Source: Variovorax sp. V213
GTDB lineage: Bacteria > Pseudomonadota > Gammaproteobacteria > Burkholderiales > Burkholderiaceae_C
DNA length: 64,000 nucleotides
Assembly (NCBI RefSeq): GCF_041154455.1
Contig: NZ_AP028664.1
Location: 1-64,000 of the forward strand
Direction of reading: 5' to 3'
Position numbers and translations under genes: made by a program
Notes under the pieces: model-generated
The model's input: only the letters and a program-made list of their open reading frames with translations
Databases searched by the model: none
Told to the model about the DNA's origin: nothing
In this document: piece after piece, positions 26,678 to 33,371 of the stretch
How the letters are laid out: every line of letters starts with the position of its first letter
Numbering within the stretch: position 1 is the stretch's first letter

Positions 26678-28057
26678 TCAGATTCTACTGGCGAGCTCCG
26701 CGGCCTTGCCCACGTAGCTCGCGGGCGTCATGGCGAGGAGCCTTTCTTTTTCCGCCTGGGGAATCTCGAGCGAGCGGATCAGCCCGTGCAGCGCCTCGGC
26801 TGTCACCGTCTTGCCGCGCGTCACTTCCTTGAGTTGCTCGTAGGCGCCCTGCACGCCAAAGCGGCGCATCACGGTCTGGATCGGCTCGGCCAGCACTTCC
26901 CACGAAGCGTCGAGGTCTTCGGCCAGCGCTTCCTCGTTGAGCTCCAGCTTGCCCAGGCCAGTGGCCAGGCTCGCGTAGGCCAGCGTGGCATAGCCGAAGG
27001 CCACGCCGATGTTGCGCAGCACCGTGCTGTCGGTCAGGTCGCGCTGCCAGCGGCTGATCGGCAGCTTCTCGCTCAGGTGGCGCAGCACCGCGTTGGCGAG
27101 GCCCAGGTTGCCTTCGGCGTTCTCGAAGTCGATGGGGTTGACCTTGTGCGGCATCGTCGAGGAGCCGATCTCGCCCTTCTTGAGCCGCTGCTTGAAGTAG
27201 CCCAGGCTCACGTAGCCCCAGATGTCGCGCGAGAAGTCGATCAGGATGGTGTTGGTGCGCGCCACGGCGTCGAACAGCTCGGCCATGTAGTCGTGCGGCT
27301 CGATCTGGATGCTGTAGGGCTGGAAGGCGAGGCCCAGGCCGAGGGGCGCGGGCGTTTCGATCACCTTGCGGCTGAACGCCTCCCAGTCGAAATCGGGCCA
27401 GGCCGCGAGGTGGGCGTTGTAGTTGCCCACGGCGCCGTTCATCTTGCCGAGCAGCTGCACCGAGGCAATCTGCGCGCGCGCCTTCGAGAGCCGCACCGCC
27501 ACGTTGGCGATTTCCTTGCCCACGGTGGTGGGGCTGGCGGTCTGGCCGTGCGTGCGCGACAGCATCGACACGCCTGCGAACTGGTGCGACATCTCGCGCA
27601 GCTTGGCAATCAGCCCGTCGATCGCCGGCAGCATCACTTTTTCGCGCGCGGCCTGGATCTGCAGCGCATGGCTGGTGTTGTTGATGTCTTCGCTGGTGCA
27701 GGCGAAGTGAACGAATTCGGCGGCGGCCAGCAGTTCCGGCCGGGCGTCGAACTTGGACTTGATCCAGTATTCGACGGCTTTCACGTCGTGGTTGGTGGTC
27801 TTCTCGATTTCCTTGATGGCCAGCGCGTCGGCCTCCGAAAAGTGGGCCACCAGGCCCAGCAGGTATTTGCGGGCGCCGCCCGTGAGCGGCTTGAATTCGG
27901 CAAAGCCGCAGTCGGACAGCGCAATGAACCACGCCACTTCGACCTGCACGCGCCGGTGCATATAGCCCTGTTCGCTCATCAGCGGGCGCAGTGCCGCAAG
28001 TTTGGCCGCATAGCGGCCGTCAAGTGGGGAGAGGGCGGAGACGGTGGAGAAGCTCAT
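26678..28057 (-). CDS. purB: Adenylosuccinate lyase
   Basis: A 459-residue purine-synthesis enzyme that cleaves SAICAR to AICAR and adenylosuccinate to AMP. The signature SSTMPHKVNPIDFENAEGNLG of the fumarase/aspartase superfamily is intact, as are the start FSTVSALSPLDGRYAAK and the HGQTASPTTVGKE region. The size is that of the E. coli-type enzyme. The ATG at 28057 is near the divergent GST gene, leaving about 120 bp for both promoters. A GCCGCC-TTCA-GGCGGC hairpin lies just past the stop (26640-26655) but has no T-run. Confidence 0.97.
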   Translation of the reverse strand: MSFSTVSALSPLDGRYAAKLAALRPLMSEQGYMHRRVQVEVAWFIALSDCGFAEFKPLTGGARKYLLGLVAHFSEADALAIKEIEKTTNHDVKAVEYWIKSKFDARPELLAAAEFVHFACTSEDINNTSHALQIQAAREKVMLPAIDGLIAKLREMSHQFAGVSMLSRTHGQTASPTTVGKEIANVAVRLSKARAQIASVQLLGKMNGAVGNYNAHLAAWPDFDWEAFSRKVIETPAPLGLGLAFQPYSIQIEPHDYMAELFDAVARTNTILIDFSRDIWGYVSLGYFKQRLKKGEIGSSTMPHKVNPIDFENAEGNLGLANAVLRHLSEKLPISRWQRDLTDSTVLRNIGVAFGYATLAYASLATGLGKLELNEEALAEDLDASWEVLAEPIQTVMRRFGVQGAYEQLKEVTRGKTVTAEALHGLIRSLEIPQAEKERLLAMTPASYVGKAAELASRI

Positions 28058-28176
28058 GCCCGAATTTTAGGCGGCCCGCGCCGACGTGCGTTCGCGACAG
28101 ATCGAAGCCGCCCTTTTGGCGTTCCCCTAAAATGAAGTTGAATAAACGTAAATCAAAGCCTAGGGAGAGAGCTTTC

Positions 28177-28788
28177 ATGAAACTGATCGGATCGGCCGCC
28201 AGCCCTTATGTGCGCAAGGTGCGCGTGGTGCTGGCCGAAAAGCGGCTCGACTACCAGTTCGTGATCGAAGATGTCTGGGCTGCCGACACCACCATCGCCC
28301 ACTCCAACCCGCTCGGGAAGGTGCCCTGCCTCATCATGGAAGGCGGCGATGCGATGTTCGATTCGCGCGTCATCGTCGAATACCTCGACACCCTGTCGCC
28401 CGTGGGCAAGCTCATTCCGCAGCAGGGCCGCGAGCGTGCCGAAGTCAAGACCTGGGAGGCCTTGGCCGACGGTGTCATGGATGCCGGCGTGCTCTGGCGC
28501 CTGGAGTCCACGTGGACCGGCCGCAGCGATGGCGAGCGCAGCACGGCCTGGATCGAACGCCAGCGCGCCAAGGTCGAAGGCGGCATCGCCGCCATGGCCA
28601 AGGGGCTGAGCGACAAGCCCTTTTGCAGCGGTATCCACCTGAGCCTGTCCGATATCGCCGTGGGCTGCGCGCTGGGCTGGGTCGGGCTGCGCTTCCCCGA
28701 GATCGACTGGCGCGGCCAGCACTCCAACCTGGCAAAGCTGTACGACAAGCTGATGCTTCGGCCCAGCTTCGTCGACACCCAACCATGA
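28177..28788 (+). CDS. Glutathione S-transferase family protein
   Basis: A 203-residue protein with an N-terminal thioredoxin-like domain (KLIGSAASPYVRKVRVVLAEK; catalytic Ser region SPY, residues 8-10; PLGKVPCL with the cis-Pro; FDSRVIVEYLD) and an all-alpha C-terminal domain. It resembles the YibF group, whose physiological substrate is unknown. A GGGAGAG site precedes ATG 28177, and a strong terminator directly follows, so it is a single-gene unit. Confidence 0.93.
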   Translation: MKLIGSAASPYVRKVRVVLAEKRLDYQFVIEDVWAADTTIAHSNPLGKVPCLIMEGGDAMFDSRVIVEYLDTLSPVGKLIPQQGRERAEVKTWEALADGVMDAGVLWRLESTWTGRSDGERSTAWIERQRAKVEGGIAAMAKGLSDKPFCSGIHLSLSDIAVGCALGWVGLRFPEIDWRGQHSNLAKLYDKLMLRPSFVDTQP

Positions 28789-28790
28789 AA

Positions 28791-28813
28791 AAAGGCGCCT
28801 CTGGCGCCTTTTT
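28791..28813 (+). terminator. Intrinsic terminator of the GST gene
   Basis: AAAGGCGCC-TCT-GGCGCCTTT stem with a run of five T residues, starting two bases after the stop codon. The A-tract before the stem would let it work weakly in the other direction. Confidence 0.93.
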
Positions 28814-28891
28814 CGTTTCAGGGCGCCTGTGTTGCCGCGCCGCGCCCCGCCCCTGAGGGAAATACAAAAATGCTGCGAGGCGCCCCGACGC

Positions 28892-28917
28892 GAAGGAGGG
28901 AGGGAGGGAGGAGGAGA
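28892..28917 (+). repeat. Polypurine GGGA tract in a gene-free stretch
   Basis: A run of GGA and GGGA units gives three GGG tracts plus GG doublets, able in principle to form a G-quadruplex. It sits in a 266-base gene-free stretch (28814-29079) between a terminator and the end of the glutathione peroxidase gene. Nothing else recognisable was found there. Confidence 0.5.
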
Positions 28918-29079
28918 AGAATCGCCTCGGGATTTCAACCAGACAAGACGCCCAGAAGACCTCGCAACATGAAACCGGAGGGCATTGGCTGCCCACGCTC
29001 GATATGAGCACAGTGTGCCAGCCCGGTTCCCGCCCCAGTGGTAAACGTTTGTGACGACTGGTTTGCGCGCCCGGTGGGC

Positions 29080-29721
29080 TCAATGCGACGCGGCCAGCTG
29101 GCTCTCGATGACCTTCACGAAGGCCGCCTCGTCCGGCGCCGTCATGCTCGACCAGGCCTGGACCACCTTGCCGTCCCGCCCGATGAGGTATTTGTAGAAG
29201 TTCCACTTCGGCGTGGTGCCGGAGGCCAGCGCCAGCTGCTTGAACAGCGGGTTGGCGTTGGCGCCGCGCACCGAGGATTTGGCGAACATCGGAAACTTCA
29301 CGCCGAAGGTGCTTTCGCAAAATTCGGCAATTTCCTTGTTGGAGCCCGATTCCTGCGAGAAATCGTTCGAGGGAAAGCCCAGCACCACCAGGCCGCGCGA
29401 GCGATATTTGCTGTCCAGCGCTTCCAGGCCCTTGTATTGCGGGGTAAAGCCGCAGAAGCTCGCGGTATTCACCACCAGCACCACTTTTCCGGAGTACTGG
29501 CACAAATCCTGGGGTTTTTCGTCCTGCAGCCGCGGAAAGGTGTGTTGCAGGGTTGCGGGGCAGGCGGTGGCAACGCCGTCGGCAGGGGCGGCGGACGCCG
29601 CTGCGGCAGGGGCTGCGGATGGGGTCTGCGCACCCGCCGTCCCGAGGGCAAACAGGCATGCGGCCAGTGCGGCGGCCGGAGTGCAGCGCCTGGGCGCCGA
29701 CAATCGGGAGGGGGTTCGCAT
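29080..29721 (-). CDS. Exported glutathione peroxidase
   Basis: A 213-residue thiol peroxidase that reduces hydroperoxides. The first ~31 residues form a signal peptide (ALAACLFALGTAGAQ), followed by an Ala/Pro-rich linker and the GPx fold. Cys90 in NTASFCGFTPQY is the peroxidatic residue (cysteine, not selenocysteine). GFPSNDF and KWNFYKYL supply the other conserved positions, though the usual Gln of the tetrad is shifted. A GGAG site precedes the ATG at 29721. The signal peptide places it in the periplasm, unlike the usual cytosolic enzyme. It is divergent from the ferritin-like gene. Confidence 0.92.
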   Translation of the reverse strand: MRTPSRLSAPRRCTPAAALAACLFALGTAGAQTPSAAPAAAASAAPADGVATACPATLQHTFPRLQDEKPQDLCQYSGKVVLVVNTASFCGFTPQYKGLEALDSKYRSRGLVVLGFPSNDFSQESGSNKEIAEFCESTFGVKFPMFAKSSVRGANANPLFKQLALASGTTPKWNFYKYLIGRDGKVVQAWSSMTAPDEAAFVKVIESQLAASH

Positions 29722-29850
29722 GGGGGCTCCTGATACAAAAATGGGGGGTGTGAATCCGTGCCGCAAGGCAGCGCATATTCGCATCATCGCGCGTCTGTCA
29801 CCGGCGCGCCAAACGGGCCGACTAAAATCGGCGGCCTTAGAAAGATTTTG

Positions 29851-30708
29851 ATGCTTTATCCGGAACTCTTCAGACAACTCGAATCTGTCCGCTGGGACAT
29901 GGACAAGGACATTCCCTGGCAGTCGTTCGATGCTTCGCTGCTGTCCGAAGAACAGGCGCAAACCATCAAGATGAACGCCATCACCGAGTGGGCGGCGTTG
30001 CCGGCCACCGAGATGTTCCTGCGCGACAACCGTCACGATAGCGACTTTTCGGCTTTCATGTCGATCTGGTTCTTCGAGGAGCAGAAGCACTCGCTGGTGC
30101 TGATGGAATACCTCAAGCGCTTCAGCCCCCAGCATGCGCCCACCGAGCAGGAACTGCACGAAGTGCGCTTCGACTTCGACCCGGCCCCCCCGCTCGAAAC
30201 CCTCATGCTGCATTTCTGCGGCGAAATCCGCCTCAATCACTGGTACCGCCGTGCGGCCCAGTGGCACACCGAGCCGGTCATCAAGCACATCTACACCACG
30301 CTGAGCCAGGACGAGGCGCGCCACGGTGGCGCCTACCTGCGCTACATGAAGCGCGCCATGGAAAAGTTCGGCGACGAGGCCCGGGCGGCATTCACCAAGG
30401 TCGGCGTGCTGATGGCCAGCGCGCGCCGCACCGCCCAGGCGCTGCACCCGACCAACCTGCACGTCAACAAGGCGCTGTTCCCGAACGACACCATCCAGAG
30501 CCGGATGCCCGACCCGGACTGGCTCGAGCACTGGCTCGACAAGCAGATCAAGTTCGATGCCGTCTGGGAAAGCAAGGTCGGCGAGCGCATCCTGCACAAC
30601 CTGAGCCTCTTGATGAACCGCAGCTTCAAGACCGTGCAGGAGCTCAATCGCTACCGCAAGGAATTGGCCGCATCCCTCGGCCCCCAACCCGAATACCAGG
30701 GCGCATAG
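29851..30708 (+). CDS. Ferritin-like di-iron protein
   Basis: A 285-residue, largely helical protein with two carboxylate/His pairs in the four-helix-bundle pattern: EEQKH and DEARH, supported by TEMFL and GEIRLNHWY. This is a ferritin-like di-iron centre related to acyl-ACP desaturases or N-oxygenases. The reaction is unknown, and the length is more than that of ferritins or bacterioferritins. ATG 29851 was chosen from where the similarity begins; TTG 29848 is adjacent. No signal peptide. It is followed by the ECF41 sigma factor gene 80 bases later, which has its own promoter. Confidence 0.8.
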   Translation: MLYPELFRQLESVRWDMDKDIPWQSFDASLLSEEQAQTIKMNAITEWAALPATEMFLRDNRHDSDFSAFMSIWFFEEQKHSLVLMEYLKRFSPQHAPTEQELHEVRFDFDPAPPLETLMLHFCGEIRLNHWYRRAAQWHTEPVIKHIYTTLSQDEARHGGAYLRYMKRAMEKFGDEARAAFTKVGVLMASARRTAQALHPTNLHVNKALFPNDTIQSRMPDPDWLEHWLDKQIKFDAVWESKVGERILHNLSLLMNRSFKTVQELNRYRKELAASLGPQPEYQGA

Positions 30709-30752
30709 CAGCGGGTCGTTTCCTGGTGATTCGGCCAAATGACCGGCAGTCG

Positions 30753-30779
30753 TGTCACAAAGGCACACTGCCAGCCGTC
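30753..30779 (+). promoter_or_regulatory. ECF41-type promoter of the sigma factor gene
   Basis: TGTCACA (30753-30759), 16 bases, then CGTC (30776-30779). This is the -35/-10 pair known for ECF41 sigma factors and is identical in sequence and spacing to the copy at 31682-31708. It implies autoregulation. The start codon at 30789 is only nine bases past the -10 box, so the transcript would be leaderless or nearly so. Confidence 0.85.
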
Positions 30780-30788
30780 TAGCCGGAC

Positions 30789-31670
30789 ATGGACGACGCC
30801 ACCCTCACTTTCGACAGCCACCGCCGACGCCTTCAGGGCATCGCGTACCGCATGCTCGGCTCCGTGGCGGAGGCCGAAGAGGTGGTGCAGGACGCCTGGC
30901 TGCGCTGGCACGAGGCCGACAAGGCCGGTTTCGACAGCGCCGAAGCCTGGCTGGTGACCGTCGTCACGCGCCTTTCGATCGATCGGCTGCGCGCCGCCAA
31001 GGTCCAGCGCGAGCACTACATCGGCGCGTGGATGCCCGAACCGACGCTGACCGATGCGCCCGACACTCCGGAGCAGTTGCTCGAACGCGCCGACAACGTG
31101 TCGGTCGCTTTTCTGGCCGTGCTGGAGCGGCTGACGCCCGAGGCGCGTGCCGCCTTCCTGCTGCGCGAGGTGTTCGACGCCGACTACGAGGAAGTGGCCC
31201 GCACCCTCGGCAAGAGCGAGGCGGCCTGCCGGCAACTGGTGCACCGCGCCAAGGCGCAGGTGCAGGAGGCGCGCCCGCGCTTCCAGGTGCCGCGCGAAAC
31301 CCACCAGCGCCTGCTGCGCGCCTTTGCCGATGCGGCTGCGCGTGGCAGCCTGCACGAGCTGAAGGCGCTCATGGCGGAAGATGTCGAGCTCATCGGCGAC
31401 GGCGGTGGCAAGGTACAGAGCTTCAGCAAGATCCTGCGCGGCAGCCAGCGGCTGGCGCAGCTCTACTACGCGCTCTGGCGCCGCATGGGCGCCTCGGTGC
31501 GCATGGAGCTGGTGGAGATCAACGGCGAGCCCGGGCTGCTGCGCTTTGTCGACGGGCAACTCGAATCGGCGCAGACCTTCGAGATCGAGGGCGAGCGCAT
31601 CGTGCGCATCCGCGCACAGCGCAACCCGGACAAGCTCGCGCGCATCGCGCGGCTTTTTTCTTCGAAATAG
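30789..31670 (+). CDS. sigJ: ECF41-family RNA polymerase sigma factor (SigJ-like)
   Basis: A 293-residue extracytoplasmic-function sigma factor. Region 2 lies at about residues 8-75 (HRRRLQGIAYRMLGS, AEEVVQDAWLRW) and region 4 at about 105-165 (YEEVARTLGKSEAACRQLVHRAK). A SnoaL/NTF2-like C-terminal extension follows, which in ECF41 replaces an anti-sigma factor. The three ECF41 hallmarks are present: WMPEP (81-85), DGGGKV (204-209) and NPDKL (279-283). ECF41 genes typically sit next to carboxymuconolactone decarboxylase, oxidoreductase or epimerase targets, as here. The promoter geometry places ATG 30789 almost at the transcription start. Confidence 0.95.
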   Translation: MDDATLTFDSHRRRLQGIAYRMLGSVAEAEEVVQDAWLRWHEADKAGFDSAEAWLVTVVTRLSIDRLRAAKVQREHYIGAWMPEPTLTDAPDTPEQLLERADNVSVAFLAVLERLTPEARAAFLLREVFDADYEEVARTLGKSEAACRQLVHRAKAQVQEARPRFQVPRETHQRLLRAFADAAARGSLHELKALMAEDVELIGDGGGKVQSFSKILRGSQRLAQLYYALWRRMGASVRMELVEINGEPGLLRFVDGQLESAQTFEIEGERIVRIRAQRNPDKLARIARLFSSK

Positions 31671-31681
31671 TTCGCGCGGAG

Positions 31682-31708
31682 TGTCACAGGGCCGGTGGCT
31701 CTCCCGTC
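31682..31708 (+). promoter_or_regulatory. ECF41-type promoter of the CMD gene
   Basis: TGTCACA (31682-31688), 16 bases, then CGTC (31705-31708), matching the promoter in front of the sigma factor gene exactly. It lies 51 bases before the start codon at 31760 and makes this gene a direct predicted target of the ECF41 factor. Confidence 0.87.
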
Positions 31709-31759
31709 TTCAGTGGGTAGGAAGCAGATTCTGACAACCCAATCCACTGGAGCATTTTC

Positions 31760-32221
31760 ATGAACACGACCCCCCGCCTGAACTGGTTCAAGACCATCCC
31801 CAAGACCTTCGAAGCCATCCTGGCCGTCAGCGCCAGCATCGACTCGAGCACTGTCGGCAAGACGGTGCTCGATTTCGTCTTCGCCCGCGTCTCGCAGATC
31901 AACGGCTGCGCCTACTGCCTGGACATGCACGTGCGCGACCTGCGCAAGCAGGGCGAAGGATGGCAGCGCATCAACAGCCTGGCCACCTGGCGCGAAGTGA
32001 GCTTCTTCAACGAGCGCGAACGCGCGGCGCTCGCCTGGGCCGAATCGCTCACGCGGCTGGCCGACGACCACGACGAACGCGAAACCGAGTTCGCCGCCCT
32101 GAAGGCGCAGTTCAGCGACGTCGAGATCGCCGAACTCACCGTCGCCGTTGCGCAGATCAACACCTGGAACCGCATCAACGTCGGCATGCGCATGCCTGTC
32201 GCCGCCAAGGCGATCGACTGA
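31760..32221 (+). CDS. Carboxymuconolactone decarboxylase-family (AhpD-like) protein
   Basis: A 153-residue all-alpha protein with the AhpD-type redox motif Cys50-Ala-Tyr-Cys53 and His57 in NGCAYCLDMH. Family members act as peroxidase partners or decarboxylases. In the ECF41 context the role is thought to be redox or stress related but is not established. It is predicted to be driven by the ECF41 promoter at 31682. It converges with rlpA, with six bases between the stops and no terminator visible. Confidence 0.92.
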   Translation: MNTTPRLNWFKTIPKTFEAILAVSASIDSSTVGKTVLDFVFARVSQINGCAYCLDMHVRDLRKQGEGWQRINSLATWREVSFFNERERAALAWAESLTRLADDHDERETEFAALKAQFSDVEIAELTVAVAQINTWNRINVGMRMPVAAKAID

Positions 32222-32227
32222 GATTAC

Positions 32228-33343
32228 TCAGCGCCGTTCCACCACCATCGGCGCGATGCGCAGGCTCTCGCGCAGCTGCGTGACGGCCTCGCCGGCCGCC
32301 GTGCGCGAGGGGAAGGGCCCGGCCTGCAGGCGGTGCGTGCCGGCTTCGCTGAACACGCGCAGTTGCGGTGCCAGCGTGGGCAGGCCGCGCGCGGCCTCGC
32401 TCAGCAGGTTCTGTGCACCGTCGCGCTCGCGGAACGCGCCAAGCTGCACCCAGAAGCCCGCCGTTGCGCCGTTGGAAGAGGGCGCAGCCGTCGAACGAGC
32501 CATGGGTCCGGATGGCGCAGTCGGGGCAATGGGCACCATGGGCGGCAGCTCGGCAACCTCGATCTGCCGGGGCGGTGCGGCCTCCGGTGCGGGTGGCATC
32601 GCCCGCGCCGGGGGCTCCGCCGCTGGCATCGGCGCCATCGCGGTCTGCGGCGCGACCGGCATCGTCGACGCAGCCGGTGCATCCATGGCCACCGGCGCGA
32701 CCCATGCCGAGGGAACCGGCACCGCCGCAGCCGCCGTCGTGCGCGGCGGCTGCGCAGCCGGGGCCGCCGAGGCATACGCCGTCCCGGAATCGCGCCGCCA
32801 CGCCCCGGTGCGGATGTCTTCGTTCGTGATGCGTTCGATCTCCACCGGCGCCACGCCGCGCAGCAGGTCGAGCTTGAGCGCCGCCGTGTAGCTCAGGTCG
32901 ATGATGCGGCCGTCGACGAACGGCCCGCGGTCGTTCACTCGGACGATCGCCTCTCGCCCGTTGGCCGGGTTGCGCACGCGCACATAGCTGGGCAGCGGCA
33001 ATGTCTTGTGCGCGGCCGTCATGGCGTACATGTCATAGGGCTCGCCGCTCGCGGTCGATGCGCTGTGGAACTTGCGGCCGTACCACGAGGCGATGCCCGA
33101 TTCTCGGAACGGCCGGTCGTCGGTGATCGGCTGATAGGCTCGGCCCAGCACCGTGTAGGGTTTGCTGGTGCCGCCGCTGTTGCGGATGGCTTCGACGCGG
33201 GGCTCGGCATCGGGCACGCGGTCCAGGTCCGGGGGAATGCTGGTGCCGGGGCCGTCGCGGCCGCCGAAAGCGCCGCCACCGCTGCGCGGGCCGCTCGCGC
33301 AGCCGGCGAGAAGAACGGCGACAGCCACCGCGCAGGCGGCCAT
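32228..33343 (-). CDS. rlpA: Septal ring lytic transglycosylase RlpA (lipoprotein with SPOR domain)
   Basis: A 371-residue outer-membrane lipoprotein. The signal ends in LLAGC (lipobox, Cys15). The double-psi beta-barrel domain follows (GIASWYGRKFH...GEPYDMYAMTAAHKTLPLPSYVRV, VRVNDRGPF, IDLSYTAA; about residues 80-170). A long Pro/Ala linker leads to a C-terminal SPOR domain (FWVQLGAF ... HRLQAGPF). RlpA cleaves peptide-free glycan strands during daughter-cell separation, and SPOR binds such strands at the septum. ATG 33343 lies 28 bases after the glnE stop. Confidence 0.94.
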   Translation of the reverse strand: MAACAVAVAVLLAGCASGPRSGGGAFGGRDGPGTSIPPDLDRVPDAEPRVEAIRNSGGTSKPYTVLGRAYQPITDDRPFRESGIASWYGRKFHSASTASGEPYDMYAMTAAHKTLPLPSYVRVRNPANGREAIVRVNDRGPFVDGRIIDLSYTAALKLDLLRGVAPVEIERITNEDIRTGAWRRDSGTAYASAAPAAQPPRTTAAAAVPVPSAWVAPVAMDAPAASTMPVAPQTAMAPMPAAEPPARAMPPAPEAAPPRQIEVAELPPMVPIAPTAPSGPMARSTAAPSSNGATAGFWVQLGAFRERDGAQNLLSEAARGLPTLAPQLRVFSEAGTHRLQAGPFPSRTAAGEAVTQLRESLRIAPMVVERR

Positions 33344-33371
33344 CGCCGATGCGGCGCGGGTGCGGGCGCTG

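Noticed and set aside
26666..28135. 489-codon plus-strand frame
   Set aside because: Antisense to purB, composition typical of a mirror frame.
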